Assembly: GCA_009746045.1 (NCBI GenBank)
Contig: RPFO01000076.1
Span: 4,041,420-4,105,419, forward strand
Direction: 5' to 3'
From: Mesostigma viride
Lineage: Eukaryota; Streptophyta; Mesostigmatophyceae; Mesostigmatales; Mesostigmataceae
Length of the DNA stretch: 64,000 bases
Part shown: positions 13,301 through 20,154 of the stretch, in pieces
Layout of the letters: the number at the start of each line of letters is the position of its first letter
Numbering within the stretch: the stretch's first letter is position 1
Translations under genes and position numbers: made by a program
Notes under the pieces: model-generated
The model's database searches: none
Told to the model about the DNA's origin: nothing
The model's input: only the letters and a program-made list of their open reading frames with translations

Positions 13301-13357
13301 GTCAAGGAAATGTTGCAAGATCTCAACGACATTATGGAGCTGAATGCGTATTCGTAA
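1217..13357 (+). CDS. CHUP1-like: CHUP1-like chloroplast-positioning / actin-binding protein, 3' part of gene (9 exons)
   Basis: Visible exons: 1217-1382, 2284-2581, 3446-3565, 4738-4833, 6442-6531, 9648-9740, 10842-11021, 11754-11880 and 13170-13357 (stop), about 450 codons. All junctions are GT..AG and phase-compatible. The order is an Ala/Lys helical segment, a proline-rich segment, a helical linker, then a C-terminal domain. Matches to the conserved C-terminal domain of plant CHUP1, from family knowledge, include LKAFDWPESK, a KRYKEQGIP stretch and FKVHQFAGGFD. In land plants CHUP1 sits on the chloroplast envelope, has a formin-FH2-like C-terminal fold and promotes actin polymerisation for light-driven chloroplast movement. 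The N-terminal exons lie before the window. Exon 2 needs a one-base frame correction in a C run (2420-2440). The last exon could use GTAAGT at 13354 as a donor, so the stop is likely but not certain. Confidence 0.8.
2284..2581 (+). CDS. CHUP1-like exon b (proline-rich segment, frame break in C run)
   Basis: Acceptor CTGCAG ends at 2283; donor GGAC/GTAAGT starts at 2582. The 5' part reads PELNSLIADVLAGKLGVKPG and then poly-Pro. The 3' part reads Pro/Gly repeats (GPPKPPGPPKPPGPP) one frame away. The upstream phase requires the first frame and the next exon the second, so one base is missing, or two are extra, near the C run at 2420-2440. That is either a homopolymer error or a real break. CHUP1 carries a proline-rich region at this place that can bind profilin. 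Confidence 0.7.
2582..2945. repeat. 38-bp donor-derived minisatellite at start of intron
   Basis: About nine copies of a 38-bp unit (GTAAGCGGAGCAGTTGCTTT plus 18 more bases) start exactly at the 5' splice site of the preceding exon. Most junctions repeat the exon end and donor as GGAC/GTAAG, so the array looks like tandem amplification of the exon-intron boundary. ORFs on the minus strand here are repeat artefacts. The rest of the intron to 3445 shows nothing else. Confidence 0.85.
3446..3565 (+). CDS. CHUP1-like exon c
   Basis: Acceptor GTGCAG ends at 3445; donor GAG/GTACGC starts at 3566. Phase 0 at both ends, 40 codons, beginning LLEAYRMVNNPGRPVG. The position matches the 'VEFYQSLMKRE'-type helix after the proline-rich part of plant CHUP1. 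It ends in an Ala/Glu-rich stretch. Confidence 0.75.
4085..4322. repeat. 21-bp minisatellite (GGGTAGTAAATAGGGTGAATA)
   Basis: About eleven tandem copies of a 21-bp unit inside the intron between exons c and d; translation gives NRVV repeats of no meaning. The flanking intron, 3566-4084 and 4323-4737, shows no other feature. Confidence 0.85.
4738..4833 (+). CDS. CHUP1-like exon d
   Basis: Acceptor TGCCAG ends at 4737; donor AAG/GTGAGG starts at 4834. 32 codons in phase 0, an Ala-rich start then DLQKELMKQLGANSAYMK. Its last 36 bases plus 19 bases of intron are the founder unit of the following 55-bp array. It precedes the exon that resembles the 'AVKADVETQGDFV' helix of plant CHUP1. Confidence 0.75.
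4798..6165. repeat. 55-bp minisatellite copied from an exon-intron boundary, 25 copies
   Basis: ATGAAGCAGCTGGGCGCC recurs every 55 bp from 4798 (inside the exon) to 6118, giving 25 units including the exon copy. Each unit contains 36 bp of exon, reading MKQLGAHSAHMK, and 19 bp of intron with the splice donor. Donor versions by my count: GTGAGG 13, GTCAGG 11, GCGAGG 1. The long minus-strand ORFs of about 200 residues are artefacts of the array. The remainder to 6441 has nothing else. Confidence 0.95.
6442..6531 (+). CDS. CHUP1-like exon e
   Basis: Acceptor GTCCAG ends at 6441; donor GAG/GTGCGC starts at 6532. Exactly 30 codons in phase 0, NVQEDIERYGARINQLAQAV and onward. It aligns by eye with the plant CHUP1 helix that runs up to the start of the C-terminal domain (the region before 'EDLLAFV'). 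Confidence 0.8.
6585..6735. repeat. 33-bp minisatellite, about 4.5 copies
   Basis: Tandem units of 33 bp with core CAGGCATAGTGCGCGACTCG. The GTGCGCGAC part resembles the donor of exon e (GTGCGCGACGCGCCGAAA), hinting at a third boundary-derived array in this gene. A run of 14 G follows near 6770. Confidence 0.8.
6965..8693. mobile_element. Non-autonomous TIR transposon flanked by TTAA (piggyBac- or Kolobok-like)
   Basis: TTAA at 6965-6968 is followed by CTCGTCGTCTGTCCC. The reverse complement GGGACAGACGACGAG is followed by TTAA at 8690-8693. Subterminal hairpins made of AACTCAGTCCTC and GAGGACTGAGTT sit at both ends. The body is AT-rich compared with the surrounding gene and has no recognisable transposase; short minus-strand ORFs at 7092-7322 and 8411-8620 match nothing I know. 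TTAA duplication is typical of piggyBac and also Kolobok; the family cannot be chosen from the ends alone. It sits in the intron between exons e and f. Confidence 0.7.
9268..9352. repeat. Short tandem repeat (AACATTTCATTTGCATACAA family)
   Basis: Three to four imperfect copies of a roughly 24-bp unit in the intron between exons e and f. The intron sequence from 8694 to 9647 shows no coding signal otherwise. Confidence 0.65.
9648..9740 (+). CDS. CHUP1-like exon f (start of conserved C-terminal domain)
   Basis: Acceptor GACAG ends at 9647; donor AAG/GTATGT starts at 9740+1. 31 codons in phase 0. It contains VEEQLAVLSDEGAVLKAFDW followed by PESK, the hallmark of the CHUP1 C-terminal domain ('DEELxFLVDExAVLKHFDWPExK' in land plants). 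This exon is the strongest single match in the gene. Confidence 0.88.
10497..10622. repeat. CA-rich microsatellite
   Basis: Long interrupted ACACAC run in the intron between exons f and g. The intron 9741-10841 otherwise shows no coding feature and ends in a very long pyrimidine tract (10,730-10,840), including runs of 14 or more C. Confidence 0.85.
10842..11021 (+). CDS. CHUP1-like exon g
   Basis: Acceptor CCCCAG ends at 10841; donor AAG/GTGCGT starts at 11022. 60 codons in phase 0, beginning MDCMREASTQYSELLRYDGE. It corresponds to the 'ADALREAAxxYxDLxKLE...' and 'KKMxKLLEKVEQSVYALLRxRD' helices of plant CHUP1 (here RSFEKMEKFVEVLIRDK). Confidence 0.85.
11005..11275. repeat. Degenerate duplications of exon g 3' end and donor
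   Basis: The exon end CTCATCCGCGATAAG/GTGCGT is repeated at about 11,049-11,070 as CTCATCCGCGACAAG/GTGCGT. Weaker copies follow: GAGAAGTTTGTGGAGGTGCT near 11,171 and GTGCGGGACAAGGTGCGTGG near 11,240. This is a third intron of the gene that starts with copies of its own donor. Confidence 0.7.
11754..11880 (+). CDS. CHUP1-like exon h
   Basis: Acceptor TGCCAG ends at 11753; donor GTGAGT starts at 11881. 42 codons plus one base. It reads NKRYKEQGIPWSWKKVDKL, matching the 'SRYKEFGIPVDWL' block of plant CHUP1, then a helix AQTYMTKALAEAE matching 'AKKYMKRVAYELD'. The phase-1 end fits the final exon. Confidence 0.88.
11960..12172 (+). repeat. GGGGA-rich low-complexity tract
   Basis: About 200 bp of almost pure GGGGAGGGGGAGG purine sequence on the plus strand in the intron between exons h and i. 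Polypurine ORFs here are meaningless. It could form G-quadruplexes or triplexes in transcript or DNA; this is inference only. A small TTTTACTYAGCAAG triple repeat follows at 12,185-12,235. Confidence 0.85.
12236..13169. other. Intron remainder, no clear feature
   Basis: Intron sequence before the last CHUP1-like exon. I see no coding exon, tandem repeat or transposon end that I can support. A segment near 12,545-12,660 (AGTAGCTCGAGCCTG, GGAAATGGAATGGAGTTGG) faintly resembles sequence at 13,890-13,970 and may be old retroelement debris. Confidence 0.4.
13170..13357 (+). CDS. CHUP1-like final exon i
   Basis: Acceptor CTGCAG ends at 13169. The frame reads IKFIFKVHQFAGGFDEVCGD, matching the terminal 'FAFRVHQFAGGFDAESM' block of plant CHUP1, then a helical tail ending NAYS and a stop at 13355-13357. 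GTAAGT overlaps the stop, so a further exon is possible. No polyadenylation signal was identified downstream. Confidence 0.85.
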
Positions 13358-13439
13358 GTGGCACCCCCCCTGGTGAACCCCCAAGGACATCTGCCTTGGA
13401 TGTACGCGCCCAAGCCCATGCACAGGCTGTTGTGGCATC

Positions 13440-13700
13440 TCTCAATTAATGTATGGCCTGGATGGGCACCTGGCCCGCACAGATAAGGTAGGCTCGCGGG
13501 CACCAAGCCTGCCCAGCCAGGACGCTTTGTCCTTACCTGGGAGGCTCCAGGCCGCGGGCGGCAAAGTGGCTGCCCATGGAGGCCTTCTGCTAGGTATGAA
13601 CATGTGCTGTCCTAGGACAAACAGGCTCAAGCCCGGGCAGCCTCCTGGCTTATCTGTAATCTGGAGGCTGATGACTCGCAAAGAGATATGAAGGATACGA
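13440..13700 (+). pseudogene. LINE ORF2 C-terminal fragment
   Basis: Translated pieces DGHLARTDKV and GLSVIWRLM resemble VGHLARTNQV and GLSVIWKKM in the C-terminal part of the LINE ORF2 at 16,147-19,363. The middle is decayed and shifted between frames. This is a degenerate remnant of the same family and not a gene. Confidence 0.55.
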
Positions 13701-13844
13701 TCCCCGAGTCGGCGTGGGCGACGTGCGTTCGTGACTAAGTATGATAACCATAGCGATTCGGGCCGCGGTGCCTGAAAACCCACAACTAGAGGTTAGATAG
13801 GCACCTATTCCATTCCACCATCCATTTCATTGAGGATCATCCAT

Positions 13845-13900
13845 GAGGCAACCCGCGCAGGCCAAAAATCCGGAGAATCCGGACCATGGTAGCTCGAGCC
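13845..13900 (+). mobile_element. 3'-terminal fragment of the restriction-endonuclease LINE family
   Basis: GCGCAGGCCAAAAATCCGGA through CATGGTAGCTCGAG matches, on the plus strand, the 3' end of the minus-strand LINE at 19,955-20,010 with few differences. I read it as a severely 5'-truncated second copy. The flanks 13,701-13,844 and 13,901-14,164 show nothing I can name. Confidence 0.55.
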
Positions 13901-14164
13901 TGCTGTTTTATCTTCCGTGTTTGTCGAGTCGTTCGGGACTATGGAAATGAATGGAGGTGGAAACCTGTACTTCTACGTGTAATTCATTCATCAATTGATG
14001 GCCTAGCTGGCCGCAACTCAGATGGTCACCGCTTTGTCAGGGCTCGGCCTACTGCCGTCTATGCCCATTAGGAGACAATTGTTCCTTTGTTCTCACCCCG
14101 CCAGTATGCACCTGCATACTTTGGTCTTAGGGTACCCACAGTAGATGGTATGAGTAAGTAAGTA

Positions 14165-14440
14165 CTTGTGTGTCATGCGGAGAGGCATGCCCCGGAAACG
14201 TACTGAAGAGATGGCAGGATAAGCTGGCCTGGCATCATGTAGTGGAGGCCAACAACCCTAGGGTAGGGAAGCCGCGTCTCACCCGCCACAAGCGTAACCG
14301 TGCATGCAGTCAATCAGGACCCTTTCCCCTAGACGAGTACCTGTTAGAATTGCAGTCATCCTTAATTAAATTCGAGGGTTTAGTGCTCTGCGGCTCCCCA
14401 ACGGGGCCACGGAATACTATGCTTACACAAAACAAATATC
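14165..14440 (+). pseudogene. LINE ORF2 3' end and 3' UTR fragment
   Basis: Reads LKRWQDKLAWHHVVEANNPR, related to the IWKKMMDKAKWAQVIEDNE segment near the C terminus of the LINE at 19,250-19,310. It is followed by a 3' UTR block (GCGGCTCCCCAACGGGGCCAC) matching 19,505-19,530. A truncated copy of a related element lies directly upstream of the next LINE debris. Confidence 0.65.
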
Positions 14441-14463
14441 GTCGGCATGCATCATGCCCCAAC

Positions 14464-14995
14464 AGTAGCTCAATCAACAGGCGCTCGACCTCGGTGATGA
14501 GGCCGAGCTTGCCAAGCGCAGCCTCCACGTCATCGTCACGCACTTCAAACACCTGCCAGGTGATACCTCGGAGACCCTTGCCAAGGCATTTGAGAAAAAC
14601 ATGAACATCCTTGTCCCCATGCATGGCTCTCACTAGTGAGGTCAAGCTGGGGGCAATCCGCCTTCCCCACTTGCCCGGTAAGGCTGGACCGACCACGCTG
14701 CTCCTCACCTTTGACTACATGGCGGACGAGCTGTTGTTCCTCAAGCGTTGCAAGCGGCTCGCCTGTAGGGACCTCCTACACACTGGACGAAGAATTGATC
14801 CTGGTGCAGCAACAACGGCGACGGGAGCTCTGGCTGACCTGCGCCTCCAGCTCCGGCAGGCAGCCGGGAAGAAGCCAGTTACTGGAGGGGGGCGGCCATC
14901 TACGTCGACCACAAGCCATGGCAGGCGACCCCCGCCACTCCAGCAGCCCCAGCAACCCCAGCCTAGGGCAATTCAGTAGTAGTAGTGTAGCATAA
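14464..14995 (+). pseudogene. Degenerate LINE ORF1 (RNA-binding protein) fragment
   Basis: Spread over two frames: AKRSLHVIVTHFKHLPGDTS, then LPHLPGKAGPTTLLLTF and ADELLFLKRCKRL. The same protein type is encoded on the minus strand at 37,170-38,600 (RSHNVIVKHFDQPADETST, KAGPAPVLLTLI). Layout and sequence suit an L1-type ORF1 with a coiled coil, RRM-like and C-terminal domain. Broken by frameshifts and stops. Confidence 0.6.
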
Positions 14996-15002
14996 GCATA
15001 GT

Positions 15003-15967
15003 ATGGCTGTCCCGGAAGCAGCAGACCTGCACAAGCTCAATAAGAAAGTCGCAGACATGGCTGCCCAACTCGGCACCTTGTCCACCGCTATCCGTCAAGA
15101 CACTGCTGCACTCCAATCCAGCATTGCCGAGGTCAAGGCCGCCCTGGCCACACCTCCCCAGCCAGCAGCCCCTGCACTCACCAGCTATGCTAACGTGGTA
15201 AAACAGACGGACATTGCCAACCTGATGGAAGATGCAGCACGCAGGGGGGCTGCAGCCCACAAGACTGCGGTCGAGGAGGACCTGCGCTCACGCAGTATAG
15301 TGGTCCGGTATTTCCAGGTTGCACAGCAGCCTGAAACGGACCTGATGCTAGCGCAACGCCTGTACCACAGCCTCATCGTGGGCAGGCTGCAACTGGGCAA
15401 CGAACGCATCCGCATTGAGTCGGCAGCCTGGATGGCGGGCCAGCCTGGCCCCATCCGGGTGACCTTTGCGAATGTGGCCAGCAAGGTGAAGGTACTCCAG
15501 GCCCGCAAGCTCCTAGGCGGGAAGAACGCGCCGAGCCTCGACGACCTCCTCTCACCGGCCCAGCTAGTCATCAAGAATGGTCTGCTGGGCAGCGACGTGG
15601 CGATCAAGGCCAGGCACGACCGCCAGAAGGTCTACGTCCGCCTCGTCCACGACACCCCGTGCTATTCATCAACGGCCAGCGCACGGAGGCGCAGGCTCCT
15701 AACAAGCGGCACAAGTCGGGCCGTACCAGGCCCGCCCCAGCTGCGTCATCATCGTCTACGCACGTCCCGGGTATGGATGCGCCCGGTAAGGGCACACCCT
15801 CGCGGCCTCGCGGTACAATAGGCTTTGGGCACAGCCTTTATAAACAAGCCCCTTTCCATCCTCATGTCGCACCGTGCGAGCATGATCAGGATGCAAGGTC
15901 GCCAGGCACGCCACGGTCAACCTTCCCGCCAATTTACCAGCCTCACACGCCTCCTAGCCCGCCTTGA
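15003..15967 (+). pseudogene. LINE ORF1: coiled-coil / RRM nucleic-acid-binding protein, frameshifted
   Basis: The frame from ATG 15003 reads a coiled-coil-like start (HKLNKKVADMAAQLGTLSTA). An RRM-like domain follows (SRSIVVRYFQ; PIRVTFANVASKVKVLQARK), then a C-terminal domain up to about 15,660. There a frame change leads to LFINGQRTEAQ, the typical tail of L1-type ORF1, and a basic Pro/Ser tail to 15,967. Such proteins coat LINE RNA as trimers and chaperone target-primed reverse transcription. Its neighbour downstream is ORF2 of the same element. One indel separates it from an intact ORF. Confidence 0.75.
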
Positions 15968-16059
15968 GCGGGATGAGGCCCAGTCGACACGCCGGCGACC
16001 CCAGCCAGGACGGAGACGACGCATATCCGTCCTGAAAGAAAGCCTCCATGCGTTGACAA

Positions 16060-16165
16060 GCATTAACCCCAATCGCCACCCTCCCCCTCCCCCCCCCCCC
16101 ACCCCCACCCCCACCTCCAGCACTACCCTTCTCCACCCCCACCCCCACCCCCACCCCCCCGCTAA
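16060..16165. repeat. C-rich low-complexity spacer between LINE ORF1 and ORF2
   Basis: CCCCCAC repeats of about 85 bp within the inter-ORF region of the LINE. No coding meaning. Confidence 0.8.
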
Positions 16166-19100
16166 TAGGGCAACGGCCCATTCTTGGCATTGCAAGTTTT
16201 AACGTGCGCACCCTCCCTGCAGATCCTTCTACGAGCGGCGGCACCCCAGCACGCCAACGCGTCGACGAGCTGATCGCCCTGTGCGCCGACAACAAGATCG
16301 CTGTTCTTGGAGTCCAGGAGCACCGACGCACCGTTGACCCTCAGCACGCGGTCAACGGTCTGCTGGTCGACGACCTGCGGGCAGGCTGGCGGTTCCACTA
16401 TGGTGGCGGCGACGCGCCGGGCCAAGGTGGTGTGGGCCTCTTGTGCTCGCCGGCAGCATCAGAGCAGCTCCAGTCCATCGTGCTGCGGTCCCCGCGTGTG
16501 CTAGTGGCCACTTTTTCGGCCACTGAGGGCCATTCACACCACACGCTAACCGTTATCGTGGGATATGCACCACATGCGGGTCGAGCTCAGGCGGAACGTG
16601 AGGCCTTCTTCGACGCCCTCAAGGAGGAGGAGGCCAACATCCAGCTCGGCACTTCCTGGTTATGCTGCTCGACGCCAACGCCACGCTGCCAGTTGGCACT
16701 GGGGGCGCTCAGTATTCCCCAACCAACACGACAGCCAACGGTAACACGCCTTTATTTGCGAATCTGCTGGCAGAATCTGCGCTGGTTGCATGCAATGCTT
16801 CTTTCGCACGCCCCGCTGAGCAGCTGGCCACCTTTTTTGGGCCGTCGGATCGGGTGGTGTGCCTTGATTATGTCTGCGTACGTCGGGCTCAGCGCCCCTC
16901 AGTTGTCGATGCTCGCGTCCTGCAAGATTCTGTCAGCACGGTGGAATCTGATCATCGTCTCGTGCTCGCTCGCATCAGATTGCGGTTTCCTGGGGTGAAA
17001 CCGTCGCGACAGCTGGCACCTCAGCCAGATCTGAAAGTGCTCCGGATTGTGCTGAAGGATGCCGACAAGATGTCAGCAGCAGAGCAGGCCGCTATGTCGC
17101 ACAGGGATGATTTCCTGGCCGTATTCGACGCCGGGGGCAGCCGACAGCAGTTACACGCCATTCCGCCGCCGGGGGATATTTCAGTGATCCTCCGTGGTGT
17201 CGCCGCCAAGTATCGCCTGGCTGCCCGCACCCTCCCCACCTTGCCTCCGCGTCGGCAGCTTGCTGTCCACCGTCACGCACCGACAGTGGTCGCCGCCAGG
17301 CAGATGCTCCGCCGCAACAGAGATCCGATCGCCAAACCTGGGCTGCAAGCAGCTCTGAGGGCCGCCTACGAGCAGGCTGAGAAGGCAGATGCTCAGCAGA
17401 TGGTCAAGGACCTGCGCAGCTGCCAGCAGAAGCACGACGGCAAGGGGGCCTGGTTCTGGTACAAGCGCCTCGGGCACCCGGACGGCCTCGGCCGGCCCCA
17501 CCGCCACGACGTCCCCGGCGCCCCAGCCAAGCGGCTTCGTACCTGGGCCACGGCCACGGCCGAGGTCGTGGGGACAGCTGCGCCGCCCCCACCCCTGCTC
17601 CCAGCCGCCGCCGCCCGCCCGGCCGCCCTGGCCGGCCCCGCAGGGCCCCCGGCCCCGCCTAGGTCAGCGGCGGACTACCTAGTCCCCCCGCTGGTCGGCC
17701 CACTTGGCGACCCGTCTGACATGCCTCCTTTCACCTCTCGCGAGGTCACGGAGGCGGTCCAGCGCCTGCGTTATGACGCAGCCACCGGCTCTGACGAGAT
17801 TCCGGCCGCAGTTGTAAAACTTGCAGCCGAATTCGAGGACACAGGTGTTATGCTGCTCTTCCGGGACATCTGCAACCGCCTTCTGCTGTCGTCGCAACCA
17901 CCTCCAGCGGCCTGGCAACACAGTTTTCGCACGATGCTGTACAAGAACAAGGGGTCGCCTGCCGACCCCGGCAACTACAGAGGGGTGTGCATTCAAAGTG
18001 CCCCCCTCAAGCTTCTTATGCGGCTCATCCTGAACCGCCTGCGCACGGCCCTGGACGGTCACCTCAGCGAGACTCAGCACGGCTTCCGTTCAGGTCGCAA
18101 CACAGTACAGGCGCTCTTCGCTACTCGCGACTGGTGGAGGAACTGCAACGCCTTCAGCCTGGTGAGTCCCCTTTGCACCTTGTGCTGGTGGACTTCATCA
18201 AAGCCTTCGATTCGGTTTTCTGGCCTGCGCTTTGGGACATCCTCGAGTTGTTCCGGATCCCCCGCCCCCTGATTGCTGTCATCCGCAACCTGTATGAAGG
18301 GTCCACCACTTCGGTGCGCACTTCTTACGGGACCACGCCCCCATGCCCTTTACAGAAGGGTGTGTGGCAGGGCTGCGTGCTGTCGCCCTACCTGTTCATT
18401 ATTGTTGTCGAATACGTAATGATTCAGGCGCGCAAGCGATTTGCCCGCATCGTGGGCAGGGAACCAGGAGTGCAGGTTGCTAACAAATTCTGGCATGGCG
18501 GTGCGGACACGGAGATTCGGCTAGCAGACATCATTTACGCAGACGACACCACCCTCTTCGAGGACACTGAGCACGTGCAGACATGGCTTGACTGCCTGGC
18601 TCTCGAGGCCCGTGCAGTGGGGCTTGAGGTCAGCAAGAAGACAGAGGCCCTGGCGGTTGGGCTCACCAACCCAGCGCCGCCCCTCTATCTCCTAGACGGC
18701 TCTCGAGTCCTGTATCGGGACCGCGTTAAGCTGCTGGGCAGCCTGCTCCCTAGCTGCGAGGTTGATGTGGACCACCGCATCTCCCTCGCCTGGCACGCTT
18801 TACGCCAGTACCGGGCCCTGTGGCGCAAGCCCCTGGGCAAGATCGAGAAACAGGACCTGTTCAAGGTCCTCGTCCTTCCTGTTCTCACGTATGGCGCCGA
18901 GACGTGGACCCTCACCGCCGACCTGGCCCGCAAGCTGGACGGCGCGGTCACCAGCATGCTGCGTTCCATTTTCAGAGTAGGATATGCTGCTCATGTCCGC
19001 AATGAGGACCTGTACCAGGGCATGCCCTATATCACCAGCACAATTAAGCAACGCCGCCTGCAGCTAGTAGGGCACCTAGCTCGCACCAACCAGGTAGACA

Positions 19101-19363
19101 CCTCACGTGGCCCCCCCGCAGGACTGCGACCAGCCCAGCCTGGCCGGCACCTCCTGACGTGGGCTGGGCCCAGTGATGTTAGACGCCGCAAGGCCCGCAC
19201 CTTCAAGGAACAGCTAGTAGAGGACATGGGGGGCCTAGGCCTCTCCGTGATTTGGAAGAAGATGATGGACAAGGCCAAGTGGGCCCAGGTCATAGAGGAC
19301 AACGAGCCCCCCCCAGTGGGGAAGCGCCCGCGTGTGCAATCCCGCGGGAGGCACGCTAGATAG
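16147..19363 (+). pseudogene. LINE ORF2: AP endonuclease - reverse transcriptase, two frameshifts
   Basis: An APE-type endonuclease starts about 16,170 (ILGIASFNVRTL; VLGVQEHRR for the catalytic Glu; MLLDANATL; TVESDHRLV for the catalytic His). A frame change falls near 16,660. The linker contains a long Ala/Pro stretch. The reverse transcriptase follows: NYRGVCIQSAPLKLL, ETQHGFRSGRNTVQ, frame change near 18,150, LVDFIKAFDSVFW, KGVWQGCVLSPYLF, catalytic IIYADDTTLF near 18,540. The C-terminal VLPVLTYGAETWTL block is typical of RTE/L1-like LINEs. No RNase H was seen. It nicks target DNA and primes cDNA synthesis from the nick. Two indels break the frame; otherwise it is nearly complete. Confidence 0.88.
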
Positions 19364-19556
19364 CTCCCCCTAGGGCAGCGTGCGGCTGCCTAGATAGATG
19401 TTGTAGATAGAATGTTGTTAGATAGACGTAGTATGTAGCCAATGTAGATAGATTAGACCGGTAGGAATGTGTGCACCCATCCATCCATCCATCGGGGTTA
19501 ATGCTCCGTGACTCCCCAACGGGAGCACGAGTCTAATTAATTAATTAATTAATGGC
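19364..19556 (+). mobile_element. 3' UTR and tail of the AP-endonuclease LINE
   Basis: GATAGATGTTGTAGATAGA-type short repeats, a CATC microsatellite at about 19,480, a block ACTCCCCAACGGGAGCAC that can pair with itself, then a TTAA/AATTAATT run at 19,533-19,552 that ends the element. The same end block is present in the truncated copy at 14,385-14,410. Confidence 0.7.
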
Positions 19557-19895
19557 TGTCTCCTTGATAGAAGGCTAAGCTGACATGGCCCACGCCCATG
19601 TGTTTGTATGGGATCCACACCAGATGATGTATTAGCGTTGAAGTAGTTGTCCACACTTTGCCCATGCAGAGAGCCACTCTCTGACGAGACGTCATGCCCT
19701 GGGCATCGCTTAGCCATGATCATCTTCCACCCCATGTCAGATAGCTGCTGAATACATGGTGGTGCAGGTGCACCTTGTGCACCCAGAGCAGGTGGCAGTT
19801 TACATCCACCACCTGCAGGTTGTTGCTCAGACTGTATGAAATACCATATGCCCCTTCTGAGGGATATGTGATACATAGCTTCCCACGGAGGTATG
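19545..19895 (-). repeat. Dispersed repeat with conserved coding-like block (copy 1)
   Basis: On the minus strand this segment reads CACATATCCCTCAGAAGG (HISLRRGIW), LGAQGAPAPPCIQ and VSSESGSLHG. The plus-strand sequence at 36,758-37,075 is a diverged copy with HISLRRGIW, ALGAQRAPA and SHQRVTLC at matching places. No known family is recognised. It may be a fragment of a larger element. Confidence 0.5.
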
Positions 19896-20154
19896 TTCTT
19901 GCTCTATAATTAACAGTAGCTGCACTAGATGGGGATATATATTCCTCATCAGGCTCGAGCTACCATGGTCCGGACTCTCCCGATTTCTGGCCTGCGCTGG
20001 TTGTCTCCTTGATATATATTATAAAGATATAATTACTTACAGCAGAGTGAAATCACTCAAACCAAAGCAAACGCCCAGCTATAAACCTATATACAGAGCC
20101 ATGTCAAAGCGCCATACGACGATAAGACCAATGGAAACGCCTAACGGGAGGAAC

